A DNA stretch of 37,217 nucleotides from Bacillota bacterium (lineage in GTDB: Bacteria > Bacillota > Dethiobacteria > Dethiobacterales > Dethiobacteraceae). The stretch spans positions 1 through 37,217 of the forward strand of contig JAAYMN010000024.1 of the NCBI GenBank assembly GCA_012521345.1, given 5' to 3'. Position numbers and translations under genes: made by a program. The notes beneath the pieces are model-generated. The model saw nothing but the letters and a program-made list of their open reading frames with translations. It was not told the DNA's origin and made no database searches. This document shows positions 6,579 through 15,362 of the stretch, piece by piece (within the stretch, counting starts at the first letter, position 1; every line of letters starts with the position of its first letter).

Positions 6579-7691
6579 ATGACGGTGATGACAAAGCAAA
6601 ATATTGTAATAGAAAAGCATGATTTGTGCGTTCCTGTAGAAAAAAAATTCTGGCAAGAGTATTCCGACATTATTTTAAATAACGCAACTGCCGCAATCAT
6701 TGCCATTGACAACAAGGAACGCATCACTCTTTTTAACCGGCAGGCAGAACATGTTTTTGCCAAAAAAGCAAAAGATGTGATCGGTCTGCCGCTTAAACAG
6801 GTTTTTCCCCATTTGGCAGACCATGAACATTACCTGCTGCTTGCTCTGCACCAGCAGCGTGAATTTAAGGATACAGAAAGATACTTCTGCCCATATACCA
6901 ATAAAAGCGGTGTCTTCAGCCATACTGTCACTGTAGTAAAGAATGCCCGCGGCCAGATTGGCGGCGCCATCTGGCTGCGGCGGGATCTGACCTGCGAACG
7001 GCGCCTGCAGCAGGAAATGAGCAATGCGTCTATCCAAGCAACAGTCAGCCAGATTGCCGCAGGCACGGCCCACGAAATCCGCAATCCCCTCACAACAGCC
7101 AGAGGGTATATCCAGTTTGCACTGTGCCAGGAAGGCAAACCCATTGCTACCTACCTGAAAACAGCATTGCAGGAGATTGACCAGATTGACAGGATCATCA
7201 CAGAGCTGCTGTCTTTCTTCCAGCCCCGGGAGGATGGCCTGCAATTTATTAATATCAACAACATCATTGAAGACTTGCTCGGCCTGACACAGGACACCGT
7301 CTCTCTTTCCAACATTCGTTTTCAAACGTCCCTTGACAAAAATATGCCCCTTTGTCTGGCAGATGCAGCACAGATCAAAAATGCACTGCTGCATATCCTG
7401 CGTAATGCCATGGAAGCACTGCCCCAGGGGGGTACCATTGCTATCAACTCCGCTTATGACAGTAGTAAGGGAGAAATCAGCATTACCGTTTGCGATTCAG
7501 GCACAGGCATCAAGCAGGAAGATCTTGCCCAGGTTTTCCGGCCTTTTTTTACCACCAAGGAAATGGGCATGGGCCTGGGGCTCACGCTTGCCAACCGCAT
7601 TATTCAGCATCATGGCGGCCACATCAAGCTGGAAAGTGCCTGGGGTAAAGGCACAAAAGTCAGTATCTATCTCCCTGCCGGCTGTAGGTAG
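6579..7691 (+). CDS. Cytoplasmic PAS-domain histidine kinase (sporulation-kinase type)
   Basis: About 370 residues with no transmembrane segment. A PAS domain (about 26-136) begins with NATAAIIAIDNKERITLFN. It is followed by a HisKA domain with an intact H-box, AHEIRNPLTT (His at about 165), and a full ATPase domain with N box (LLHILRNAMEALPQGG), G1 (DSGTGI) and G2 (GMGLGL). This architecture matches KinA/KinE-like orphan kinases that feed Spo0A in spore formers, consistent with the spore genes here; the link is inference. ATG 6579 or ATG 6588 may be the start, both near GGGGGAAGG; the GTG at 6567 overlaps that site. No response regulator is adjacent. Confidence 0.85.
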   Translation: MTVMTKQNIVIEKHDLCVPVEKKFWQEYSDIILNNATAAIIAIDNKERITLFNRQAEHVFAKKAKDVIGLPLKQVFPHLADHEHYLLLALHQQREFKDTERYFCPYTNKSGVFSHTVTVVKNARGQIGGAIWLRRDLTCERRLQQEMSNASIQATVSQIAAGTAHEIRNPLTTARGYIQFALCQEGKPIATYLKTALQEIDQIDRIITELLSFFQPREDGLQFININNIIEDLLGLTQDTVSLSNIRFQTSLDKNMPLCLADAAQIKNALLHILRNAMEALPQGGTIAINSAYDSSKGEISITVCDSGTGIKQEDLAQVFRPFFTTKEMGMGLGLTLANRIIQHHGGHIKLESAWGKGTKVSIYLPAGCR

Positions 7692-7716
7692 CTGCCGCAT
7701 GGCAGCTTATTTTTTT
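7690..7716 (+). terminator. Terminator after the PAS histidine kinase
   Basis: AGCTGCC and GGCAGCT (7 bp) around GCAT, then TATTTTTTTT. It overlaps the stop codon of the kinase gene and ends next to the convergent methyltransferase stop. Confidence 0.8.
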
Positions 7717-8858
7717 TGCAGGACAAGCATTCTCTGGGTGTTTGTACCTTTGCAGTTGTTGGTAACGGCAAAACAGTGGGAAAGTTTCGTGAAGTTTTGT
7801 CTTTGAATCAGCACTTCAAGCGGCTGTAAAAAGCGGCAGCCTGCAGCAGCCAGAGCCGCGGCGATCGTTTCATCCAGGTTTATTGTTTGTTTTCGGTATA
7901 AAACATCCCCGGCTTCAATGACACAAACGCCGCCCGGTTTTAAGACGCGTTCCATTTCCTGCAGGAAACAAGCCATATAGGCCTGCCATTCTTCCAGGTT
8001 GGCCGTTTGCAGCATTTGTGCCCCGAATGTTTCCGGGTCAATATCAAGAAACCAGTACTCAAGCCAGTTATTTGCCAGATAATCCACTTTGTTTAAAAAA
8101 GGCGGCGAGGTTACGATCAAATCAACAGATTCACTCTGCCAGCCGTAAAGAGTGCGGGCGTCACACCTGGTATAACAGTTATGCATGCTCATCCGGCGGA
8201 TTTTCGCAATCTGGCCGTCCCGCAGGGCTGCCTTTGCCTTGGCAAGCAGCCGCGGCAACACTGGGCGGTATTCCGGTACCTGGCGGCGTTTTCTGTTGAT
8301 CCGGCGCTGTGCCTGCGGCGGTACGGAAAACTGCGGCATTGTATAAACGGAAAAAAAGCCGGGGGAGTGGCCGTGCAGCCTGGACACCGCCAGCAGGGCG
8401 ACAAAGCGGGCAACAGGCGTTTCTGCCTCCCTGATGCTTTTTTTCAAGAGCAAAAGCTCATGCAATGTTTTGGGATGATAAAAAAGCAAAAGTTCCGGCG
8501 GGTAGCTTTCCGCAACACTGCCTTCCCAGTCTATGCCCGCCAGAAAGGAACAGACCTCGGACAAGGGAACGGGATTGGTCTTGGCCCTGGTCAGCCAGAC
8601 GGCAAAGGGGCTGATATCATTGGCATATGCATAACGGCCCAGGATATTGGCCTGCAAAACAGTTGTTCCCCGCCCGCAGAAAGGATCGCCCACAATCTGT
8701 CCTGCTTTTGTATACCTGCGGATGAAATAATCCGGCAATTCAGGCTTAAAGGCCGCCCGGTAGGAAACGACATAATGCAAAGAATGCATCTGGCGCTGTC
8801 TTGCTGTCCAGTATTCCCCCTCCCTTTTGGGGATGACTGGCAGTGGTGCCGGCAACAA
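7707..8858 (-). CDS. Solitary DNA methyltransferase (N4/N6 type)
   Basis: A 383-residue amino-methylating DNA methyltransferase. The AdoMet-binding motif I is DPFCGRGTT (58-66) and the catalytic motif IV is TSPPF (250-254); LKPGG follows as in related enzymes. S/TSPP with an aromatic residue favours cytosine-N4, though adenine-N6 enzymes can share it. About 185 residues lie between the motifs, which probably include target recognition. No restriction endonuclease gene is present on either side, so it is an orphan enzyme, possibly regulatory or a phage or R-M remnant. The start is TTG 8858 after GGGAGGGA, a site that can pair with a complementary run just upstream (see 8861-8901). Confidence 0.8.
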   Translation of the reverse strand: MLPAPLPVIPKREGEYWTARQRQMHSLHYVVSYRAAFKPELPDYFIRRYTKAGQIVGDPFCGRGTTVLQANILGRYAYANDISPFAVWLTRAKTNPVPLSEVCSFLAGIDWEGSVAESYPPELLLFYHPKTLHELLLLKKSIREAETPVARFVALLAVSRLHGHSPGFFSVYTMPQFSVPPQAQRRINRKRRQVPEYRPVLPRLLAKAKAALRDGQIAKIRRMSMHNCYTRCDARTLYGWQSESVDLIVTSPPFLNKVDYLANNWLEYWFLDIDPETFGAQMLQTANLEEWQAYMACFLQEMERVLKPGGVCVIEAGDVLYRKQTINLDETIAAALAAAGCRFLQPLEVLIQRQNFTKLSHCFAVTNNCKGTNTQRMLVLQKK

Positions 8859-8860
8859 GA

Positions 8861-8901
8861 TCCCTCCCGGAATTCTCTTAGGTATTCCTATGACAGAGGG
8901 A
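8861..8901 (-). promoter_or_regulatory. Hairpin that can cover the methyltransferase ribosome binding site
   Basis: In the minus-strand mRNA, UCCCUC (from 8901-8896) can pair with GAGGGA (from 8866-8861), which is the ribosome binding site of the gene starting at 8858. A smaller UAGG/CCUA stem lies inside. On the plus strand the same hairpin is followed by a T run, but no plus-strand gene reads into it. Confidence 0.35.
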
Positions 8902-8945
8902 GCTTTTTTTTGACAGCATCAGACTTTCTTTACTGTAAAAAGCGC

Positions 8946-8973
8946 AAAAAAAACAGGCACTGTGCATGCCTGT
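8946..8973 (-). terminator. Terminator of the FAD/SDR/ADH operon
   Basis: On the minus strand ACAGGCA and TGCCTGT pair around a 7-base loop, followed by eight T's. It is 28 bases past the alcohol dehydrogenase stop. Confidence 0.85.
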
Positions 8974-9000
8974 CCGAAAGCAGTTTTCGGCGATGTATGT

Positions 9001-10110
9001 TTATTCTTCCCCGCCGATTACAATAAGGTTCTTGACGGCGCCGTGTTCCGCATCATAGAATGCTTCATTTAATTGCTCCAGGGTATAGCGGCGCGTTATC
9101 ATACACTCAATATCAATCAGCCCCCTCCTGTAAAACTCCATGACTTTGGGGAAGTCACGCCGGAAATTAAGTGCACCCATGACGCTGCCGGTAAATTTTT
9201 TACCGGGCAAAAATTCCATGGCCGAAATATCGTGCATGAACTCGTCTTCAAATCTGGCATGGCCGATAATGCAGGCAGTTCCCCAGGGAGCGGTAATATC
9301 CATAGCCTGGCGTTTAATGCCGGGAGACGCCACGGCGATAATGGTGTAGTCGGCACCGTATTTGTTAATCTTGCGTACCTGCTCCACGACATTGCCCTCG
9401 CGGGCATTAATGGTATGTGTTGCGCCGCACTTTTTGGCCAGCTCCAGTTTACTGTCCATTACATCAATGGCAATAATGGGGCAGGCACCTGAAAGCCTTG
9501 CGCCCTGGACGGCTGCAATGCCCACGCCGCCGCAGCCGATAATTGCCACACTTTCCCCCGGCTTAACCTGGCAGCGGTTGAGAATGGCGCCAAAACCGGT
9601 AATAAAGCCGCAGGACATGACAGATGCTACTGCGAACGGTATATCATCGTCAATTTTGCAAAGCGTGGCTTCATGACAGTTGCAGTATTCGGCAAAGCCT
9701 GTGGCGGAAGAAGCCGTTTGCAGGGGCACCCTCCCGTCGGCCCTTGTATAAGGCCCCGGTTTACGGAATTCCAGGGGCGGGATATTTTCACAGAACCATG
9801 TTCTATCATGCAGGCAGGGATCACAGGTGCCGCAGCCTGCCCTGATGATGGCACAGATAACCCTGTCGCCGGGTTTTACATAGGTAACTCCCGGTCCCAC
9901 GGCGTCGACAATCCCAGCAATTTCGTGCCCTGCCGTTGCACAGCCCTCGTAGGCGCCGTGCTCGCCCCGGACCCCGTGGATGTCACTGTGGCAGATACTG
10001 CAAGTCATAACTTTCAGTCTGACTTCTTTTTCTTTGGGTTCGGCCAGTTCCATTTCTTCAATTTTAAACGGCCCTCCCATATGTTCAACAACAGCAACCT
10101 TACATTTCAT
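9001..10110 (-). CDS. Zinc-dependent alcohol dehydrogenase (MDR family)
   Basis: A 369-residue medium-chain dehydrogenase. The catalytic zinc ligands are Cys40 (in CSICHSD) and His62-Glu63 (in GHEIAGIV); the structural zinc loop has Cys93, Cys96, Cys99 and Cys107. The Rossmann motif is IIGCGGVGIAAVQGA, and an Asp at the end of the second strand (IIAIDV) predicts NAD rather than NADP. It should oxidise a primary or secondary alcohol, or reduce the carbonyl. It is the last gene of an operon with an SDR and a FAD enzyme, 39 bases after the SDR, suggesting a shared substrate such as a polyol or cyclic alcohol. AAAGGAGGC precedes ATG 10110. Confidence 0.9.
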   Translation of the reverse strand: MKCKVAVVEHMGGPFKIEEMELAEPKEKEVRLKVMTCSICHSDIHGVRGEHGAYEGCATAGHEIAGIVDAVGPGVTYVKPGDRVICAIIRAGCGTCDPCLHDRTWFCENIPPLEFRKPGPYTRADGRVPLQTASSATGFAEYCNCHEATLCKIDDDIPFAVASVMSCGFITGFGAILNRCQVKPGESVAIIGCGGVGIAAVQGARLSGACPIIAIDVMDSKLELAKKCGATHTINAREGNVVEQVRKINKYGADYTIIAVASPGIKRQAMDITAPWGTACIIGHARFEDEFMHDISAMEFLPGKKFTGSVMGALNFRRDFPKVMEFYRRGLIDIECMITRRYTLEQLNEAFYDAEHGAVKNLIVIGGEE

Positions 10111-10149
10111 ATGTTTAATTTGCCTCCTTTCCCCGGCTCAAGGCGGTTT

Positions 10150-10923
10150 TTATCTCATTGTGCCGCCGCCGTCAACGGAAATTGTCTCCCCCGTCATGTA
10201 TAGCTCTTCCTGCACCAAAAAGAGGATGAGCTTGGCTACATCAATGGGTTTCCCTACTCTGCGCAGGGGATTCGTTTTGGCCACAATTTCAAACATTTCC
10301 TTTGGCGTTAATTCATGCATGGGAGTATCAATCATCCCGGGGCAGACTGTATTGATGATGATATTGTCGGGGCCAAATTCCCTGGCAAAGCTTTTTGTCT
10401 GGGCAATAATGCCGGCTTTGGAAGCCACATAGGCAGCACTGCCTACGCCGCCGTTAAAGGCTGTGACTGAGCTGACATTGACAATTCTGCCGAAACGGTT
10501 TTTCTTCATTTCGGGAATAACAGCCCGCATGAAATTGTAGTGCCCGATTAAATTGGTGTCCAGGACGCGATGATACTGTTCCAGCGAGGTATTCATGAGA
10601 AGGTCGCCGCCCATCTGGCCCGGTTCCCTGTCCACTTCGATGCCTGCGTTATTGACCAGAATATCAATTCTGCCAAAACGCTGCAGGGCTTGTTCTACCG
10701 CCTGCTTAACCTCCGCTTCCGCAGCCACATCGCACCGGATGGACATAACCTGGTCCGTCGTCTGCCTGATGATGCTTTCCACTTCTTTTAAAGGCCCTTC
10801 ACTGCGCCCCACCAGGACAACGGCGGCACCCTGTCCGGCAAGCTGGATTGCCGTTTCTCTCCCAATCCCTTTGCCGGCACCGGTAACCATGGCAACTTTG
10901 CCGGCTATGCCATAATCAACCAT
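10150..10923 (-). CDS. Short-chain dehydrogenase/reductase (FabG-like)
   Basis: A 257-residue classical SDR of the FabG type. Cofactor loop TGAGKGIGR (14-22), NNAG (91-94), and the catalytic set Asn124, Ser151/152, Tyr165 and Lys169 (YVASK) are complete. The arginine in VGRSEGP after strand 2 suggests NADP. The C-terminal SVDGG is typical. It should interconvert a hydroxyl and a ketone on an unknown substrate. It sits between the FAD enzyme (22-base gap) and the alcohol dehydrogenase in one operon, so the three probably act on the same compound rather than in fatty-acid synthesis. GGGGAGATGG precedes ATG 10923. Confidence 0.88.
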   Translation of the reverse strand: MVDYGIAGKVAMVTGAGKGIGRETAIQLAGQGAAVVLVGRSEGPLKEVESIIRQTTDQVMSIRCDVAAEAEVKQAVEQALQRFGRIDILVNNAGIEVDREPGQMGGDLLMNTSLEQYHRVLDTNLIGHYNFMRAVIPEMKKNRFGRIVNVSSVTAFNGGVGSAAYVASKAGIIAQTKSFAREFGPDNIIINTVCPGMIDTPMHELTPKEMFEIVAKTNPLRRVGKPIDVAKLILFLVQEELYMTGETISVDGGGTMR

Positions 10924-10945
10924 TAAACCATCTCCCCTCTTTCTC

Positions 10946-12466
10946 TTACATCGCCGTTACAATTTTACCGTCGGGCTGCCTGATACCGATAAAGTCCCCT
11001 GCCAGGACCACATAGTCGCCTTCAAATTCCCGCACTCTGGCCCAGTGCCCGGTCAGCTCCTGGTCGAGGGGAACCCCGTCGGCAATCATTGCCTGTCTTA
11101 CCAGCCGCCCGTCCAGCTCCCGCGGCGTAATGCCTTTCTGCAGGCAGAGGTTGGCGGCTATGCCGGCCGCCTGGCCCGTCCCCATGGAAGGCGCAATAAT
11201 ACGAACCGCGGCCTGGGCATTAAACTCCGAGGAGATGCAGCGGCCAACCACAAGCAGATTATCAATCTTCAGCGGCACCAGGGACCTGTAGGGAATTTCA
11301 CAATAGTTTTTGGGATCAACACGTGCTTCCACTCCCGCCGGGCGCCCGAAAACATGCATGTCTTCGGAGCATTGCGGCTCCCTGCACACGGCTCCCTCCT
11401 TCGGTTCGGGAAGATGGACATGGCGCAAGAAGCCTAGCCTGCGGCTGGTTGGATGGTGCGTGTCAAAAAACTCGGGGAACCGGGCAATTCCATCGGCAAA
11501 TTTTCTCCCGCATGCCACATCCTCGTCCGACAAGATGTATTCGCCGATGATGCGCCTGGAGTCGCGGATGCCGTGCATGTTGGCAATGCCGGTGATCCTG
11601 GACCGCGCGAAGCCGGGGACATATTTCCTGAAGAATTTTTCCAGCCACAGCATTTGGTTGTGCTGCTCAATGATCTGCCTTGTGATGTCTGCCGGGTCCA
11701 GATTCCTGGTATAAAAGCTGTGTGTAGTCATGACAGTGATATCCGCATCATCCGCTTTTGTATTGGGAACCTGATAAATCAGTGCCGTGGGAAAAACAAC
11801 AAAAGGCAGATCCCCATTTTTGACGGCCTCTTCCTCCAGTACCTGCAACAGTCCGAATTTTTCGGAAAGCTTGTCCCGGCCCTGTTTTTCCCGCCATTCC
11901 GCATTTGCCTGTCCGTATGCTACAAGGTCCACATTGGCCATCCTGAAGGCCAGTGTAGTTGACATATTCAAACCGGCATAATGGGGACTGCCCACTTCGT
12001 AAGGTGCACCGGCATACGCGGCCACGTCGCCATCTCCTGTCCCGTCGATCACAATCCCGGCCGAGATGGTAAACCTGCCTGCTTTACTGTGGCACACCAC
12101 GCCTTTAATTGTGTTGTCTTCGACAACCGCATCAATAGCCGTAACCCCGTAAAGAATCCGACCGCCGGCCTCAACCAGCATCCTTTCCAGCATCAGCTTC
12201 CCCTTGTCAGGGTCAATTACCGGCAGGTGCGGCCGGTCAATGGCATCGCCGTCGGCTTCCAGCCTTTTCAACCATTCCTTGCTGATACCTTCGACAACGC
12301 CTGCAATGCCTGTAACATAGCCGTTTGTTGCCAGCCCGCCCAAAGACTGGGCACTGTCGACAAGCAATGTGCGCGCTCCTTTTCTGGCAGCCGTCACAGC
12401 GGCCGCCGCACCGCCCACACCCCCGCCGACCACTAAGACATCGTAGTAATTTGTGTTGGTAAGCAT
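10946..12466 (-). CDS. FAD-dependent oxidoreductase (PF12831-like)
   Basis: A 506-residue flavoprotein. The N-terminal FAD loop is VVGGGVGGAAAA (about 12-23), with a second nucleotide-contact strand near GIVIDGTGDGDVAAYAGA. The C-terminal LVVGRCISSEF plus GTGQAAGIAA blocks are characteristic of the FAD_oxidored (PF12831) family, which includes enzymes acting on hydroxylated or unsaturated carbon skeletons. I start at ATG 12466 after AAGGGGGAA; an upstream extension to 12577 has no ribosome binding site and overlaps the leader. It is the first gene of the operon driven by the promoter at 12595. The substrate is unknown. Confidence 0.8.
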   Translation of the reverse strand: MLTNTNYYDVLVVGGGVGGAAAAVTAARKGARTLLVDSAQSLGGLATNGYVTGIAGVVEGISKEWLKRLEADGDAIDRPHLPVIDPDKGKLMLERMLVEAGGRILYGVTAIDAVVEDNTIKGVVCHSKAGRFTISAGIVIDGTGDGDVAAYAGAPYEVGSPHYAGLNMSTTLAFRMANVDLVAYGQANAEWREKQGRDKLSEKFGLLQVLEEEAVKNGDLPFVVFPTALIYQVPNTKADDADITVMTTHSFYTRNLDPADITRQIIEQHNQMLWLEKFFRKYVPGFARSRITGIANMHGIRDSRRIIGEYILSDEDVACGRKFADGIARFPEFFDTHHPTSRRLGFLRHVHLPEPKEGAVCREPQCSEDMHVFGRPAGVEARVDPKNYCEIPYRSLVPLKIDNLLVVGRCISSEFNAQAAVRIIAPSMGTGQAAGIAANLCLQKGITPRELDGRLVRQAMIADGVPLDQELTGHWARVREFEGDYVVLAGDFIGIRQPDGKIVTAM

Positions 12467-12594
12467 TATGTTCCCCCTTTTCGCTCCCTGCCGGCATGTT
12501 CTTTGCAATTTATTGCCGGCAGTGAATAATCTCCCATAATACACAACTTGCCCGGGATATGAGCTTGTCTGCCGCAATTTTTTTTACTGTTTAA

Positions 12595-12623
12595 ATTATA
12601 CACCACTTTCACAGGAATGACAA
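12595..12623 (-). promoter_or_regulatory. Sigma-A promoter of the FAD/SDR/ADH operon
   Basis: On the minus strand TTGTCA, a 17-base spacer and a perfect TATAAT. It lies 129 bases before ATG 12466. Together with the terminator at 12758 it accounts for the gene-free stretch 12467-12814; nothing else is seen there. Confidence 0.75.
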
Positions 12624-12757
12624 TGAATCGGACAGGCATGGCTTTTGCCGGATCCTTCACTGTCTGTGGCATTATGGCATTTTACACAGCGTCAAGGCAG
12701 CAGCATTGACAAAAATTCCCGGGGACAAAAAAGCCGTAAAAGCAGGCTGAGGGCAAG

Positions 12758-12780
12758 CAAAAAACCGGCACCGGGCCGGT
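12758..12780 (-). terminator. Terminator of the ftsEX/envelope operon
   Basis: On the minus strand ACCGGC and GCCGGT pair around a 5-base loop, followed by TTTTTTG. It follows the CofE-like gene by about 35 bases. Confidence 0.75.
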
Positions 12781-12814
12781 CCACCTTGCTGCTTTGACGG
12801 CTTGTCCCGTCTTT

Positions 12815-13534
12815 TCACTCTTTTTTGCGAATGAGGATGAAAGGCGTCTGTTCACGGCTTTGGCCTGCCGGGTTGTCCCTGATCAGCTCGGCCAAAAAGC
12901 TGTCATCATAAGGATTATCGTCATTTTTCCCCAGGATTTCAATGTCGATGTCATTGGCATCGACAATCATGCAGTCAATGCCGAATTTAGCCTTAATCTC
13001 GTTGCAGACACGGTCAGGTTCGGCCGGCGCCAGAATGCCTTTATCGGCATAATACTCCCAGCCTACAACACAAAAACCGTCTATATTCCGCACATTGTTG
13101 CCAAGAATCTGATAAAAAAGTCCGCGCTTGCCGAATAGTTTGCCGACAGCTGCGACAATTGCGGCAAAAAGCACGCGCCACCAGCCGCAGAGGTCAATTG
13201 CGGTCTGCATTTTATATACATTGTCCATGGCGGGGCCTGCCGGGTTTTTCATAGCAAAGCGGGAAAGAATCCTAGCCAAAAGGCTCACTTTCATTTCAGA
13301 TTTGTACTTTACCCGGCGCTGGCAGAGGGCAATCACTTTTTCTCCCATGGAAAGAATGTCGCCTACTTGATAATGGGGCAGTACATATTGTTCAACCAAA
13401 TCCAAATAATTTTCCCCGACTTCAACGAAATGAGTGCGGATCGGAAACCTGTAGAAAACTTGTCCGCCCACTTTCCTGGTCAACTCATGACCCGGATTGG
13501 CTTTTAAGGCAAAAGTGGCCTCCGCGTTTGTCAA
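12815..13534 (-). CDS. CofE-like (F420-0:gamma-glutamyl ligase family) protein
   Basis: A 239-residue protein that I assign to the CofE-like amide-ligase family from its general pattern: an N-terminal IRTHFVEVGENYLDLVEQYV, then GDILSMGEKVIALCQRR, a later NNVRNIDGFCVVGWEYY and an acidic IVDANDIDIEILGKND segment. True CofE adds glutamate to coenzyme F420-0, but bacterial relatives occur in organisms without F420, and no other F420 gene is present. Here it may add an amino acid to another acceptor. The start is probably TTG 13534, six bases after GAGGTGA; GTG 13543 overlaps that site. It closes the envelope operon, 109 bases after the lipoprotein gene. Confidence 0.6.
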   Translation of the reverse strand: MTNAEATFALKANPGHELTRKVGGQVFYRFPIRTHFVEVGENYLDLVEQYVLPHYQVGDILSMGEKVIALCQRRVKYKSEMKVSLLARILSRFAMKNPAGPAMDNVYKMQTAIDLCGWWRVLFAAIVAAVGKLFGKRGLFYQILGNNVRNIDGFCVVGWEYYADKGILAPAEPDRVCNEIKAKFGIDCMIVDANDIDIEILGKNDDNPYDDSFLAELIRDNPAGQSREQTPFILIRKKE

Positions 13535-13643
13535 CTTCTTCACCTCACCAGATTTTTTCGCCCCGAAGTGTCCAACTCCTGCAAAACCCGATAACTGTTA
13601 CTTTACCCAGTACCGCCTTTATTCATACGCAAAGCGGCTGCCG

Positions 13644-15323
13644 TTATTGCGGGGCAAACTGCCCTGCCAGGGCGGCGGAAAAAGTATCCGGCGGCTTAAT
13701 TTTCCAGAGGCCGTTTTCCGTCACCACGGGAAAATATTCAGTGTAAGAGAAGGTCTCATCTTCCCGCTGCAGCGTTATTTCCGCTGCCAGATAATTGCCT
13801 GCGGCCGTGCTCTCAGCCACCCGGAAAGCAGCGAGACTGCTCGTCCAACTTTCTACCCAGCCGGCCAGCCCGCTTTCTCCCTGCTCCCAGGCACCTGCCT
13901 GCCAGAGGGCAAGTTCCTGTCGGCTTTGCTTTTTTACCGCTCCCAGGTAATCCTTGAGCGCTTCAGTTTTCGTCCGGTTAAGGCTGTCCAGGCCTTTTTC
14001 CTGCCGTGCCGCGGCTTGGGCTGCTTCATGGGCAACCGCTTCCTCAGGCGTCAGGAGTCCGCCGGCAGTATATCTGTTTGCCGCGTTCCAGAGCATAAAT
14101 TCGTCAATCCCCAGGGCCAGTGCCGCATCTATCTGGGCGCGTATCTCGGCAGATCCGCAGCCGATATGGCCCTTTACCCATGTGGCGGTAAAACCTTGCA
14201 ACCAGGGGCGGATAATGGCCGGTGCGGCAAGCGAGGCATTCCTTTTGATGGCATCGCGCAATGCCCGGTCCACAGTCCCCCCGGGGTTGGCATCTGGCAC
14301 GGAAAAGCCGAAATAACCGGCGCTGTAATGGCTCGGGTACACCATGGGGCAGATATAATCCACAAGGGGGGAGATTTCCTCCCACTTCTGCCCGATGCCG
14401 GCCGCATCCGTGTCCGAGGTGGCAATAACACCGAAAACATCGGCAGCCAGGTGGACATTGTATTCCGCCAGCTGTTCCACGGCATATGCCAGAAACTGGG
14501 CAATGGCCTCCGCTTTTGTCCGGCCGTTGCTGCCGGGAAAGACGGCCTCCCTGTCCACGCGCTTTGCATTCTCCGGGAAACGGACATAATCAAACTGGAT
14601 TTCCCTGAATCCTTTCAGGGCGGCCTCTTTGGCAATGGCAATATTATAATCCCAGACATTCTTCTCGTAAGGGTTGACCCAGGCAAAGCCGCCGTAGTCG
14701 CGCCACAGGCCGCCGTTTTGCTTTTGGATGGCCCACTCCGGTCTTGCTTCCGGCAGATGAGGGTCGCGGAAAACCACAATCCTGGCAATGGGATAAATAT
14801 CCCGCTGCTTCAGTTCAGCCAGGAGAGCGTCAAGATCATCAATCTTGGCATCCTCGCCGGAGTTGACCTCCCTGACTATTTCCAAGTCGCTGTGATAGGT
14901 GAGCAGGCCGGCATCATTTTTAACGTCAATAACCACTGCATTTAATTCCGTCTGCTCCACCAGTTCCAATAGCTCGCCCAAACGTTTCTCATTGGCCGCC
15001 GTATAGCCGGTCAGGTAGATGGCTTTCGCTTTAATCCGCGGGTTGTCCGCTGCATCCAGCGGCGGCAGGCTGACAAAAAACGGCCCCAGCTCCTCCCGTA
15101 ACGCCGCCTCCCGCTTCCGCCTCGCTTCCAGTTCACGCTCCCTGGCCAGCCTTTCCTCTTCCTCGCGGCGCCGCTTTTCCGCTTCCGGGTCTGCCTGATG
15201 CTCCTGCCGCCCCTCCTCAACCTTTTCAGGACGGGACAGCGTTTCCTGTACGCAGCCGGAAACAAGCAGCAGCATCAGGATCAGAAAGGCACAGGCAAGG
15301 ACATTTTTTAGCCGTTTTTGCAT
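13644..15323 (-). CDS. DUF4015 putative glycoside hydrolase lipoprotein
   Basis: A 559-residue lipoprotein. The signal peptide ends in the lipobox LVSGC (Cys24), so it should be anchored on the outer face of the membrane. A highly charged helical linker (about 28-78) leads to a DUF4015 domain at about 97-420, a TIM-barrel family predicted to be glycoside hydrolases: KAIYLTGYTAA, AVVIDVKNDAG, FREIQFDYVRFPE and VDYICPMVYPSHY are its conserved strands, with acidic candidates (Asp in VIDVKND, Asp in QFDYVRFPE). The last 120 residues resemble an NTF2-like fold. It follows the coiled-coil/DUF3048 gene by about 40 bases and is co-transcribed with ftsEX, so a wall-polysaccharide target is likely. Confidence 0.8.
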   Translation of the reverse strand: MQKRLKNVLACAFLILMLLLVSGCVQETLSRPEKVEEGRQEHQADPEAEKRRREEEERLARERELEARRKREAALREELGPFFVSLPPLDAADNPRIKAKAIYLTGYTAANEKRLGELLELVEQTELNAVVIDVKNDAGLLTYHSDLEIVREVNSGEDAKIDDLDALLAELKQRDIYPIARIVVFRDPHLPEARPEWAIQKQNGGLWRDYGGFAWVNPYEKNVWDYNIAIAKEAALKGFREIQFDYVRFPENAKRVDREAVFPGSNGRTKAEAIAQFLAYAVEQLAEYNVHLAADVFGVIATSDTDAAGIGQKWEEISPLVDYICPMVYPSHYSAGYFGFSVPDANPGGTVDRALRDAIKRNASLAAPAIIRPWLQGFTATWVKGHIGCGSAEIRAQIDAALALGIDEFMLWNAANRYTAGGLLTPEEAVAHEAAQAAARQEKGLDSLNRTKTEALKDYLGAVKKQSRQELALWQAGAWEQGESGLAGWVESWTSSLAAFRVAESTAAGNYLAAEITLQREDETFSYTEYFPVVTENGLWKIKPPDTFSAALAGQFAPQ

Positions 15324-15362
15324 TTTATCTCCCCGAATCTCCCCGCGGGCGGGTGCATTTTG

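Noticed and set aside
8181-9026. 281-codon open frame on the plus strand
   Set aside because: Antisense to the DNA methyltransferase, whose motifs I and IV are intact.
13497-14945. 482-codon open frame on the plus strand
   Set aside because: It runs antisense to the DUF4015 lipoprotein gene, has no ribosome binding site, and its composition is that of a shadow frame of a GC-rich gene.
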